Assembly (NCBI GenBank): GCA_036702865.1
Contig: DATNQD010000063.1
Span: 62,001-126,000 of the forward strand
DNA from: Trichocoleus sp.
Lineage (GTDB): Bacteria > Cyanobacteriota > Cyanobacteriia > Elainellales > Elainellaceae
Reading direction: 5' to 3'
Length of the DNA stretch: 64,000 nucleotides
Position numbers and translations under genes: made by a program. The notes under the pieces are model-generated. The model saw only the letters and a list, made by a program, of their open reading frames with translations. It was not told the origin of the DNA and made no database searches. This document shows positions 37,137 to 44,903 of the stretch, piece after piece; within the stretch, counting starts at the first letter, position 1, and each line of letters begins with the position of its first letter.

Positions 37137-37871
37137 TCAGACTGCCGCCGGATCAGCTTCTTCGGGCTTATGGGCAGGTAACTCAAGACAATAGCCCGCA
37201 CCATAAACTGTTTTGATATAGCGAGGATGGCGCGGATCCGGTTCGAGCTTGGTTCTTAAGTGGCGAACGTGAACTCGGATGGTTTCAATATCATCATTGG
37301 GGTCATAGCCCCAGACTTCTTTAAGAATTTCGCTGGGCGAAACGGTTTGCCCATGTCGTTGGAGTAGACAGTGCAACAGCTCAAACTCCAGGTGAGTCAG
37401 CTTGACTGTTTGATCAAACCAGATTGCCTCCAGTCTTTCCGGAACCAGGGTCAGGGGACCATAGTTCAAGATTTCGCTATGTTTAGCAGCTTGAGGGATG
37501 CGATCGGTTCGGCGCAACAGGGCACGCACCCGCGCCAGCATTTCTTCAATCTCAAAAGGTTTGGTCAGATAGTCATCTGCACCTGCATTAAAGCCTTCCA
37601 CTTTATCCTGGGTTTGCCCTAGGGCAGTTAGCATCAGTACGGGAATATCGGCTGTTCGTTCGTCACGTCGGAGCCGCTGGCAGACCGTGAAGCCATCCAC
37701 CTTTGGCAGCATCAGATCCAACATGATTAAATCGGGCATGAGCTGGAGAGCAAGAGCCTGACCTTTAATGCCATCAGGAGCCTGACTGACATCATATCCA
37801 GCCATTTCTAGATTGACGGCAACCAGTTCTGAGATAGCAGGGTCATCATCGATGACAAGTATACGAGGCAT
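37137..37871 (-). CDS. rpaA: Response regulator RpaA (clock output, OmpR/PhoB type)
   Basis: This 244-residue regulator has a receiver domain (phospho-acceptor Asp52 in [13 protein letters not shown], Lys in DDYLTKPFE) and a winged-helix DNA-binding domain ([30 protein letters not shown]). The sequence, including [22 protein letters not shown], matches cyanobacterial RpaA rather than RpaB. RpaA receives the KaiC signal through SasA and controls dusk genes and energy transfer from phycobilisomes. The first codon is taken as ATG 37871; a GTG directly precedes it. It is convergent with the sugar-binding protein gene. Confidence 0.93.
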   Translation of the reverse strand: MPRILVIDDDPAISELVAVNLEMAGYDVSQAPDGIKGQALALQLMPDLIMLDLMLPKVDGFTVCQRLRRDERTADIPVLMLTALGQTQDKVEGFNAGADDYLTKPFEIEEMLARVRALLRRTDRIPQAAKHSEILNYGPLTLVPERLEAIWFDQTVKLTHLEFELLHCLLQRHGQTVSPSEILKEVWGYDPNDDIETIRVHVRHLRTKLEPDPRHPRYIKTVYGAGYCLELPAHKPEEADPAAV

Positions 37872-38264
37872 CACTAAACAGTTTTTGATAAGTGCAATTC
37901 AGGGCTTATTGAGGAATAAGAAGATTCCTGTACAGATTATAAGCAAGGAATCTAAATTCTTTCTAAGCTCACAATCTTTGTCAGTTTCTATCAAGTTTTT
38001 CTCATTCTGTTAACGTTGAGTTACCGTCTTGAAATAAGTTGAAACACTTCTTATTCTCTTTTGCGGATACGACAGATAGCAAGTCGAAACGAATACAAAA
38101 TCCACTGTGATTGATTCGATCGCCTCTAACTAATCTAATTACTCATAAGCGTGACTGATAAGTAGATTTGCTTATCAAAACTTTACAAAATCGTGGTAAA
38201 GGACGCAATAATAGGAACAAGACAGGACAAGGTTACAAGTCAGGTTTTATTAGGAGGGTCAGGT
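37872..38264. other. Divergent promoter gap between rpaA and flv4
   Basis: This 393 bp AT-rich gap serves the divergent rpaA and flv4 promoters. A palindrome GATAAG-N8-CTTATC lies at 38157-38176, about 90 bases upstream of the flv4 ATG. It is a candidate operator or small hairpin. TAGGAGGG at 38251-38258 is the flv4 ribosome binding site. No RNA gene was recognised. Confidence 0.55.
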
Positions 38265-39992
38265 ATGGTGGCACTCGTAGAGCGCGTTCAAAGCAGATTA
38301 ACAATCCAAACGCTTGATATTGCTGAGAATACAACCGCGATTCGCTCACTCGACTGGGATCGCGATCGGTTTGACATTGAGTTTGAGCTTCAGAACGGCA
38401 CAACCTATAACTCTTTCTTAATTCATGGTGAAAAAATTGCGTTAGTTGATACATCCCACGAAAAATTTCGTCAGCTCTATCTTGATGCGCTTGAACGGCT
38501 GATCGATCCCACTCAAATCGATTATTTGATTGTTAGCCACACTGAGCCTGATCACAGTGGGTTGATCAAGGACTTGCTAGAAATTGCGCCACAAATCACG
38601 ATCGTTGGCTCTAAAGTCGCGATCCAGTTCCTCGAAGACTTGCTGCATCAGCCCTTTCAGCGGCGTCAGGTGAAGAGTGGCGAACGGCTCGATTTGGGCA
38701 ACGGTCACGAACTGGAGTTTGTTTCTGCGCCGAACCTGCACTGGCCCGACACCATCCTTACCTATGACCACAAAACCCAGACGCTCTTCACCTGCGATGT
38801 GTTTGGGATGCACTACTGCGACGATCACACCTACGACGAAGACCTGGAACTACTAGAGGCAGACTATAAGCTCTACTATGACTGCCTGATGGGACCCAAT
38901 GCCCGATCGGTGCTTGCTGCCCTCAAGCGCATGGCAGACCTGCCCACCATCCAAACGATCGCCACCGGACATGGTCCCCTTCTAAAGCACCACATTCCAG
39001 ATCTCGTCGGACGCTACCGCGAGTGGAGCCAGGCACAGGCAAAAGCAGAAACCACCGTCGCGCTGTTTTATAGTGCTGATTATGGCTACAGCAACGAGCT
39101 GGCTCATGCGATCGGTCAGGGCATCATCAAAACCGGAGTTGCGGTCGAACTGATCGACCTGAACACTGTTGAACCCCACGAAGTCACCGAAATGGTGAGT
39201 CTGTCTTCTGGCATTGTGATTGGGATGCCACCCCAGACTGGAGCAGGGGCAGAGATCGCGCGGGCAGCCCTGAGTACAATTTTGGCGGCTGTGAGCTCAA
39301 AGCAGGCGGTTGGGTTGTTTGAGACGGGTGGCGGCGATGATGAATCAGTTTATCCGCTGCGAAATCAGTTTCAGGAAACGGGAGTCCGGGAAGCCTTTCC
39401 ACCCATTTTGGTGAAGGAAACGCCGAACGAGGCAATGTTCCAACTCTGCGATGAAGCCGGAACAGACTTAGGACAGTGGCTCACCCGCGATCGAACCGTC
39501 AAACAGATGAAGGCGATTGACAATGAACTGGATAAAGCGTTGGGTCGGCTGAGCGGCGGACTATACATCATCACGGCAAAGAAAGGGGAAGCCTCCAGCG
39601 CCATGCTTGCTTCCTGGGTCGCTCAAGCCAGTGTTAAGCCTCTAGGCATCACGATTGCAGTGGCAAAAGATCGGGCGATCGAGTCCTTTCTGCATGTTGG
39701 CGATCGATTTGTGCTGAATGTGCTGGAGGACGGCAACTACCAAACCTTGATGAAGCATTTCCTGAAGCGCTTTGCCCCAGGAGCCGATCGATTTGCAGGC
39801 GTGAAAACTTATCCAGCCACAAATAGCTGTCCGATTCTGGCGGATTCGCTGGCTTACCTGGAATGCGAGGTAGCAAGCCGAATGGAATGCAGCGACCATT
39901 GGATCGTTTACAGCATGGTTCAGGCAGGACGTGTTTCTAAGGTGGATGGTTTGACTGCAATTCACCATCGCAAGGTCGGCAACCATTATTAA
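38265..39992 (+). CDS. flv4: Flavodiiron protein Flv4
   Basis: This 575-residue protein has three domains: metallo-beta-lactamase-like diiron (about 30-255), flavodoxin (about 260-400) and C-terminal flavin reductase (about 430-575). Diiron ligands are complete: His92, Glu94, Asp96, His97 (SHTEPDHSG), His159, Asp178 and His236. Identification as Flv4 rather than Flv3 rests on the operon, with a PsiE-like gene and a ligand-poor Flv partner downstream, as in flv4-sll0218-flv2. The operon is known to protect PSII under low CO2 and high light. Start ATG 38265 is set by TAGGAGGG; the frame is open from 38193. Confidence 0.9.
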   Translation: MVALVERVQSRLTIQTLDIAENTTAIRSLDWDRDRFDIEFELQNGTTYNSFLIHGEKIALVDTSHEKFRQLYLDALERLIDPTQIDYLIVSHTEPDHSGLIKDLLEIAPQITIVGSKVAIQFLEDLLHQPFQRRQVKSGERLDLGNGHELEFVSAPNLHWPDTILTYDHKTQTLFTCDVFGMHYCDDHTYDEDLELLEADYKLYYDCLMGPNARSVLAALKRMADLPTIQTIATGHGPLLKHHIPDLVGRYREWSQAQAKAETTVALFYSADYGYSNELAHAIGQGIIKTGVAVELIDLNTVEPHEVTEMVSLSSGIVIGMPPQTGAGAEIARAALSTILAAVSSKQAVGLFETGGGDDESVYPLRNQFQETGVREAFPPILVKETPNEAMFQLCDEAGTDLGQWLTRDRTVKQMKAIDNELDKALGRLSGGLYIITAKKGEASSAMLASWVAQASVKPLGITIAVAKDRAIESFLHVGDRFVLNVLEDGNYQTLMKHFLKRFAPGADRFAGVKTYPATNSCPILADSLAYLECEVASRMECSDHWIVYSMVQAGRVSKVDGLTAIHHRKVGNHY

Positions 39993-40186
39993 CCTGGAGC
40001 CAGACAGCTTTCATGGGTGGGTCAATGGCTCACCCTAAGTTTGTTGTGAAAACTCACCGTGAAAAAACTTGAAGGCTTGCTCCGTTAACGCTGATCACAT
40101 TGATAAGCTTTTCTCAATGGTAGAAGCTTTAACTATAGACAAATCCAGGGTTAAGCTAGAGACGAATCCTAAATGAGGAACGTCTG

Positions 40187-40756
40187 ATGCAGCACTCTCC
40201 CACATCCCTCAACAGCGATCGCTACGAGTGGATCAAGCGGAATCATATTGTTCGCGCTTTAGAAGCGGTTCAAGATCTAATTGTGATCTCCCTCTGCATT
40301 GGGCTATTTAGCTTCATGGTGATCCAACTGCGAGAGATGTTCCTCTCCCTGCTCCCACCGCTTGATTTCACGGCAGTCACCGCAGACATTCTCTTTTTGC
40401 TGATTCTGGTTGAGCTGTTCCGGTTGCTGATCATCTACCTGCAAGAGCAGCGTGTTTCCATTGGGGTTGCAGTGGAAGTCTCGATCGTCTCCATCCTGCG
40501 CGAGGTGATTGTGCGCGGTGTGCTCGAAACCCCTTGGACGCAAATTCTCGCTTCTTGTGCTTTTTTAGCAGTCTTGAGCGTCTTGCTGATCGTGCGTGTT
40601 TGGTTACCTCCCACTTTTGAGGGCATTGATCCTGAACAGCGGCTCTCAGAACGCCGAGCCAGAGAACTTGCAGTCGTCAATGCGATCGAAGAAGAAATGA
40701 TCAGCCCTCCCTCAACGCTCAACAATCACCGAGAATTAGAACAACAGATATCTTGA
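40187..40756 (+). CDS. PsiE-family membrane protein, Sll0218-like
   Basis: This 189-residue protein has about four spans (30-52, 62-80, 88-110 and 118-140) and charged ends, resembling the PsiE family (LIVISLCIGLFSFMVIQLREMF, DILFLLILVELFRLLIIYLQE). It lies between flv4 and flv2, exactly where Synechocystis has sll0218. That product stabilises PSII assembly or repair complexes in thylakoids. Function by position is strong inference; the phosphate-starvation label of the family should not be taken literally. Confidence 0.82.
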   Translation: MQHSPTSLNSDRYEWIKRNHIVRALEAVQDLIVISLCIGLFSFMVIQLREMFLSLLPPLDFTAVTADILFLLILVELFRLLIIYLQEQRVSIGVAVEVSIVSILREVIVRGVLETPWTQILASCAFLAVLSVLLIVRVWLPPTFEGIDPEQRLSERRARELAVVNAIEEEMISPPSTLNNHRELEQQIS

Positions 40757-40821
40757 AGGCATGAGACATGGGGATGAGGGCTGAAAGCTCTGGGGCGTGA
40801 GGAACGCGAAAAAAACAACTT

Positions 40822-40877
40822 GACCCCTAATTCCCTGCCCCTGATTCCCAACTACCGACTACCTAACCCCTAATTTC
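40822..40877. repeat. Heptamer-phased array, eight units
   Basis: The 56 bases directly before flv2 split into eight degenerate heptamers, most with ACC, CCC or CCCC at a fixed phase (for example GACCCCT, AATTCCC, AACTACC, GACTACC). The array ends four bases before the flv2 ATG and displaces a normal ribosome binding site. Confidence 0.55.
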
Positions 40878-40881
40878 TTAT

Positions 40882-42609
40882 ATGTCAGAGATCAAACCCC
40901 GTGACGTTCAAGTGGCTGAAATTGGAGTAAATACCTGGGTGCTTCGTTCACGCACCTGGGATCGGCTCAAGTTTGAGGTCGAATATGCCCGTCAGAAGGG
41001 TACGACTGCAAATGCTTATTTGATTCAGGGAGACAAAACGGCTCTAATCGACCCACCAGGAGAATCGTTTACAGAAATTTTTATCGAAGAATTAGCGCAT
41101 CATGTCTACTTGCAGAAAATTGATTATGTGATTCTGGGTCATTTCAACCCAAACCGTTGTGCCACCCTGAAGGCACTACTGAATGTTGAGACGGCTCCTC
41201 AAATTACGTTTATCTGTACTCGCGCTGCAGAAGTAGCACTCCGATCGGCATTCCCTGATCAACCGCTGCGAATCATACTTGCCAACGTGGAGGAAACGAT
41301 CGATTTGGGGCAGGGGCATCAGCTTCAGTTCATCCCTACACCAACACCGCGTCATCCTGATGGGCTCTGCACGTTCGATCCGGCAACCCGAATTCTCTAC
41401 ACTGATAAGCTGTTTGGGGCACATGTCTGCGATGACCCCATTTTTGATGAAAATTGGAAGCAACTTGACGAAGACCGTCGCTATTATTTTGACTGTCTCC
41501 ATGCGTCTCAGGCAAAACAAGTTGAAGCCGCTTTGGAGAAATTGTCTGATTTGCCTGCCAAAGTTTATGCGCCTGGTCATGGACCACTGGTGCGCTATAG
41601 CCTCAGTCGGTTTACGTTTGACTACCGCCAATGGTGTGAGCAGCAAAAGACCCAAGATCTGAATGTGGTGCTGCTTTATGCCTCTGCTTATGGCAATACG
41701 GCAACCATGGCAGATTCGATCGCCCAGGGTTTAATGCAGTCGGGAACGGCAGTTCAATTGATAAACTGCGAGTTTGCCGCTCCAAGTGAAATCAGCACGG
41801 CTTTAGAGCAATGTGACGGCTTTATCTTTGGTTCTCCTACTCTGGCAGGTCATCCACCAATTCAAATTCAAACGGCGTTGGGGATTACGCTCTCTATTGC
41901 CACCAAAACCAAACTTGCTGGAGTTTTCGGTTCCTACGGCTGGAGTGGAGAGGCGATCGACCTGCTCGAAACTAAGCTTCAAGATGCTGGTTTCCGGTTC
42001 GGCTTTGAGCCGATTCGCGTCAAGTTTAAACCAACTGATGAAGTGCTACAGCAGATTCAAGCCGCCGGAACTGAGTTTGCTCAATCCCTTCGCAAAAGTA
42101 AAAAGATTCGCGCTCCTCGTCAAACTGGAGCTGAGGCACAGAGCGATCGAACTGAACAGGCAGTCGGACGAATTACTGGCTCGCTTTGCGTTGTTACTCT
42201 ACAACAAGACGGTATCGATCGCGGGGCGCTAACTTCCTGGGTGTCTCAAGCCACGTTCACGCCGCCTGGTGTAACGATCGCCATTGCAAAAGAAGAAAAT
42301 GAGGAAACACTGGCACATATTGGCAGCCACTTTGTCCTCAATGTTTTGAAAGAAGGGCGTAACCTGCGACGGCACTTCCAAAAAACGAGCGCTGCCCCTG
42401 AAAACCGCTTTACCGAAATTGCGACCCACTCTGCCAATAATGGCTGTCTGATACTCGACGAAGCCTTAGCCTACCTCGAATGCACTGTCCAGAACCGGAT
42501 GGAATGTGGCGACCACTGGCTAGTCTATGCAGTGGTAGAAAACGGCAAAGTCCTAGAGCCAAGTGGTGTAACTGCGGTGCAGCATCGCAAATCTGGAACG
42601 CAATATTAA
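40882..42609 (+). CDS. flv2: Flavodiiron protein Flv2 (altered diiron site)
   Basis: This 575-residue protein has the same three domains as Flv4. The diiron motif HxExDH is changed to H87-F-N89-P-N91-R92 (GHFNPNRCA), so Glu, Asp and the second His are replaced. Flv1 and Flv2 of cyanobacteria carry such substitutions and work as heterodimers with Flv3 or Flv4. The flavodoxin domain (LLYASAYGNTATMADSIAQG) and flavin reductase domain are intact. No clear Shine-Dalgarno precedes the ATG. A C-rich heptamer array does. Confidence 0.9.
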   Translation: MSEIKPRDVQVAEIGVNTWVLRSRTWDRLKFEVEYARQKGTTANAYLIQGDKTALIDPPGESFTEIFIEELAHHVYLQKIDYVILGHFNPNRCATLKALLNVETAPQITFICTRAAEVALRSAFPDQPLRIILANVEETIDLGQGHQLQFIPTPTPRHPDGLCTFDPATRILYTDKLFGAHVCDDPIFDENWKQLDEDRRYYFDCLHASQAKQVEAALEKLSDLPAKVYAPGHGPLVRYSLSRFTFDYRQWCEQQKTQDLNVVLLYASAYGNTATMADSIAQGLMQSGTAVQLINCEFAAPSEISTALEQCDGFIFGSPTLAGHPPIQIQTALGITLSIATKTKLAGVFGSYGWSGEAIDLLETKLQDAGFRFGFEPIRVKFKPTDEVLQQIQAAGTEFAQSLRKSKKIRAPRQTGAEAQSDRTEQAVGRITGSLCVVTLQQDGIDRGALTSWVSQATFTPPGVTIAIAKEENEETLAHIGSHFVLNVLKEGRNLRRHFQKTSAAPENRFTEIATHSANNGCLILDEALAYLECTVQNRMECGDHWLVYAVVENGKVLEPSGVTAVQHRKSGTQY

Positions 42610-42659
42610 GCGAACGGAATCAGGGCATCGCTCTTCTGGTGATTGAGTGCAGTAGAAAC

Positions 42660-42968
42660 TTACATTTCTCGCTGATATTCTTCCAGAACATCCATGAGAT
42701 GCACCTGAGACTGCATTGGTAGCAAATCAGACAAGCGAACCTCCATCTTGCCGCCGCCAATTTTGACCGAAATTTTGTCAAGAAGGGCACTCACCTGGCT
42801 CTCACTAACACTGCCTGACTGCATGAGTGGTAAAAGCTGCTCGGCTAAAGTTGTGTGCAGGTGAGCATCCCGCAGATAAAGATGCCATTTTGCAACATCG
42901 ATGTACACGTTTTCACCGATCGCTGCCGCCAATTTTTCGATCGACTCACTTGTCGGAGCGTATGCCAT
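42660..42968 (-). CDS. DUF3181-family protein
   Basis: This 102-residue soluble protein is conserved in cyanobacteria and matches what I remember of DUF3181: EKLAAAIGENVYIDVAKWHLYLRDAHLHTTLAEQL. No catalytic motif is evident and the function is unknown. It is followed after 24 bases, in the upstream direction, by the 2TM protein gene on the same strand, so the two probably form an operon converging on flv2. Confidence 0.78.
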   Translation of the reverse strand: MAYAPTSESIEKLAAAIGENVYIDVAKWHLYLRDAHLHTTLAEQLLPLMQSGSVSESQVSALLDKISVKIGGGKMEVRLSDLLPMQSQVHLMDVLEEYQREM

Positions 42969-42992
42969 AACATCCTCCAGATTCAGAAATAA

Positions 42993-43265
42993 CTACCCGT
43001 CGTTTTTCAACGATGACGAGGTTTGAACATCAGAATAGTTCGCTATCACAAAAATATAAATTGCGTGACTAACAAGCCCTGCCGCCCAGACCCCAGTAAG
43101 CCAAACCGACCAAGTCCAGGTTGCTGCTTGCACATTATGGAAAAACCAGACACCTGAATTCACGGCTGCAAAAATAGCGACGTGCAGCGCAAAATTCATG
43201 CGGTCATCCAGCTTTCGGTAAGCAGGGTCTTTGCGATCGGGTTTACGGGGCCAACGTGGAGGCAT
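42993..43265 (-). CDS. 2TM-domain protein
   Basis: This 90-residue protein has a basic N-terminus (MPPRWPRKPDRKDPAYRKLDDRMNF) followed by two membrane spans (about 26-45 and 54-76). This is the arrangement of the 2TM domain family, which otherwise appears next to sensor kinases. The function is unknown. It probably forms one transcript with the DUF3181 gene. Confidence 0.75.
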   Translation of the reverse strand: MPPRWPRKPDRKDPAYRKLDDRMNFALHVAIFAAVNSGVWFFHNVQAATWTWSVWLTGVWAAGLVSHAIYIFVIANYSDVQTSSSLKNDG

Positions 43266-43420
43266 AAGTTCTGAAGTAAATTGCTGACAAAGAATTAGCA
43301 GTTGCCATCTTCTACATTACAGCAAGGAAACAAAGGTCAGGGGACAGGTATCAGCAGGTGGAATGATTTGTCTTGCGTCTCTGCCTCCTCTCACCATACC
43401 TTTCCTGCTGCCGTTGATCC

Positions 43421-43972
43421 TCACTCCATCGCTTGATAATCACCTGATTTACCGCCTGTCTTCTGGATGAGGCGAATCGATTCAATGACGATCGACTTTT
43501 CAAGGGCTTTTGCCATGTCATAGAGCGTTAGTGCTGCGATCGAGACCGCAGTTAGGGCTTCCATCTCGACTCCGGTTTCTGCCTTAGTTTTGACGGTTGC
43601 CTCAATCAAGTATCCGGGCAGCTCAGGGTCAGGCGTGATTTGCACTTCCACCTTTTGGAGCGGTAGCGGGTGACAAAGCGGCACCAAATTTGCGGTTTGC
43701 TTCGCTGCCATAATTCCTGCTAGGCGAGCTGTGCCCAGAACATCCCCTTTCGGTGCATTGCCAGATTGAATCGTCGCGAACGTCTCTTGCAACATGCGAA
43801 CTTTGCCTGCGGCGATCGCGCTCCGTATCGTAACTGCCTTCGCGGATACATCAACCATTTGTGCCTGTCCCAGATGATCTAGGTGAGTCAAACTGCTGGT
43901 GGATAATGGTTCTGGGGATTCAGCAGAGGGAGTTGCTTGAGGCTGAGGAAAGTTTGGTGAAGGGGTTGCCAT
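43421..43972 (-). CDS. moaC: Cyclic pyranopterin monophosphate synthase MoaC
   Basis: This 183-residue enzyme acts in molybdenum cofactor synthesis, converting the MoaA product to cPMP. Family motifs include [74 protein letters not shown] and the KTGGKSGDY tail. ATG 43972 is used. The frame is open to 44008, one base from the divergent tRNA-Arg, which makes the longer start unlikely. No other moa gene is adjacent. Confidence 0.94.
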   Translation of the reverse strand: MATPSPNFPQPQATPSAESPEPLSTSSLTHLDHLGQAQMVDVSAKAVTIRSAIAAGKVRMLQETFATIQSGNAPKGDVLGTARLAGIMAAKQTANLVPLCHPLPLQKVEVQITPDPELPGYLIEATVKTKAETGVEMEALTAVSIAALTLYDMAKALEKSIVIESIRLIQKTGGKSGDYQAME

Positions 43973-44008
43973 TTTTTTTGATTCCGCGCTACTATTAATT
44001 CTTGGCAA

Positions 44009-44082
44009 GGGCGTGTAGCTCAGTGGACTAGAGCACGTGGCTACGGACCACGGTGTCGGGGGTTCGAATCCCTCCTCGCCCG
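44009..44082 (+). tRNA. tRNA-Arg (ACG anticodon)
   Basis: This is a 74 nt tRNA. The acceptor stem GGGCGTG pairs with CTCGCCC apart from one T-T mismatch, and the discriminator is G. The anticodon stem is CGTGG/CCACG with loop CTACGGA, giving ACG, presumably edited to ICG to read CGN. The T arm is GGGGGTTCGAATCCCTC. CCA is not encoded. The gene is divergent from moaC. Confidence 0.95.
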
Positions 44083-44099
44083 TAGGTGAATGACTGGAT

Positions 44100-44130
44100 G
44101 AGGTGGAACGAAGAAATCCACCTCTTTTTT
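44100..44130 (+). terminator. Rho-independent terminator of tRNA-Arg
   Basis: GAGGTGGA (44100-44107) and TCCACCTC (44117-44124) form a perfect 8 bp stem, followed by six T. It starts 18 bases after the tRNA 3' end. Confidence 0.92.
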
Positions 44131-44903
44131 GCGTTTAAATGCAACTAAAAAAGCTTCTCCGCCTAAATTTTGATTACTTCTGATCTTGTCCATGCTCTGA
44201 CAGCGATCGCCTTGCTGCACTATAGCTTGTGGCATGAGTTGGAGCATTCGTTCTATCGGAAAGTGCAGGGAGTTAGGTCTTTGCCTGATTGAGTCAAAAA
44301 AATGACTAATCCGAGCAGCAGTTTAGCTATAGATGCCACGGTATCCAGCATAAGCCGCAACTGCAACAAATAAGGGTTCAGCTAAGGCAATTCTGGCATC
44401 AAATCCCACTGCATAAATGCCAAATGCAAATAACCTCATCACAATCCAAGCGAGTTTTGCAAATTGTAATGAAGCGCAAGAACAAGCTATCCGTGTTTTT
44501 TCTGGATTTCCATCGATCGCTTGTTAAAAAGGTCTCAAAGACACTTCTAAAAGTTACGCTTCATCAAGAGAATTTTAGGCATATTAACGGATTAAGCTCC
44601 TCTGTAACTGGTTCTCCCTTAAGTGTTACAACAAAAGAGCGTTCTGTAAAAGAAATGGGTATGCTTAAAATAATCTCAGTAATAATACATGTATCTATCG
44701 CTACGCTCTAATTGAGTTCGATCGAATGCTGGAGTTGACCTGGGAGGTGAGTAGACCACCACATTCTTCGATTAATCAGCAGGACTGGCATCGATCGTCT
44801 GGTTATTCCTCCGCAAAATCCCTCTTCTCTCTCTCCAATCAAATTGATATCACTGGCAACAAGTTGGAGCCTGCGTTACTCCTGATTCTTCTTAGCTATC
44901 ACC
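44131..44903. other. Gene-poor AT-rich gap with possible gene remnants
   Basis: The 773 bp gap between tRNA-Arg and the next gene has no convincing gene. Two protein-like stretches stand out. One is a 39-residue + frame ending at about 44291 without a start codon (LVHALTAIALLHYSLWHELE). The other is a 38-residue minus-strand ORF at 44323-44439 (AVGFDARIALAEPLFVAVAA). Both look like ends of former genes. One HIP1 octamer GCGATCGC lies at 44203-44210. Confidence 0.5.

Noticed and set aside
44203-44210. HIP1 octamer GCGATCGC as a site-specific signal
   Set aside because: Such octamers (also 40215-40222) recur throughout cyanobacterial genomes, inside and outside genes, and mark nothing specific here.
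44041-44247. Minus-strand ORF ending in [13 protein letters not shown]
   Set aside because: It reads through the tRNA-Arg gene in antisense; this peptide is a common artefact of tRNA sequence.
44424-44711. + strand 95-codon ORF in the gap after tRNA-Arg
   Set aside because: Lys/Ser-rich composition, no ribosome binding site and no protein-like pattern; it is AT-rich random coding space.
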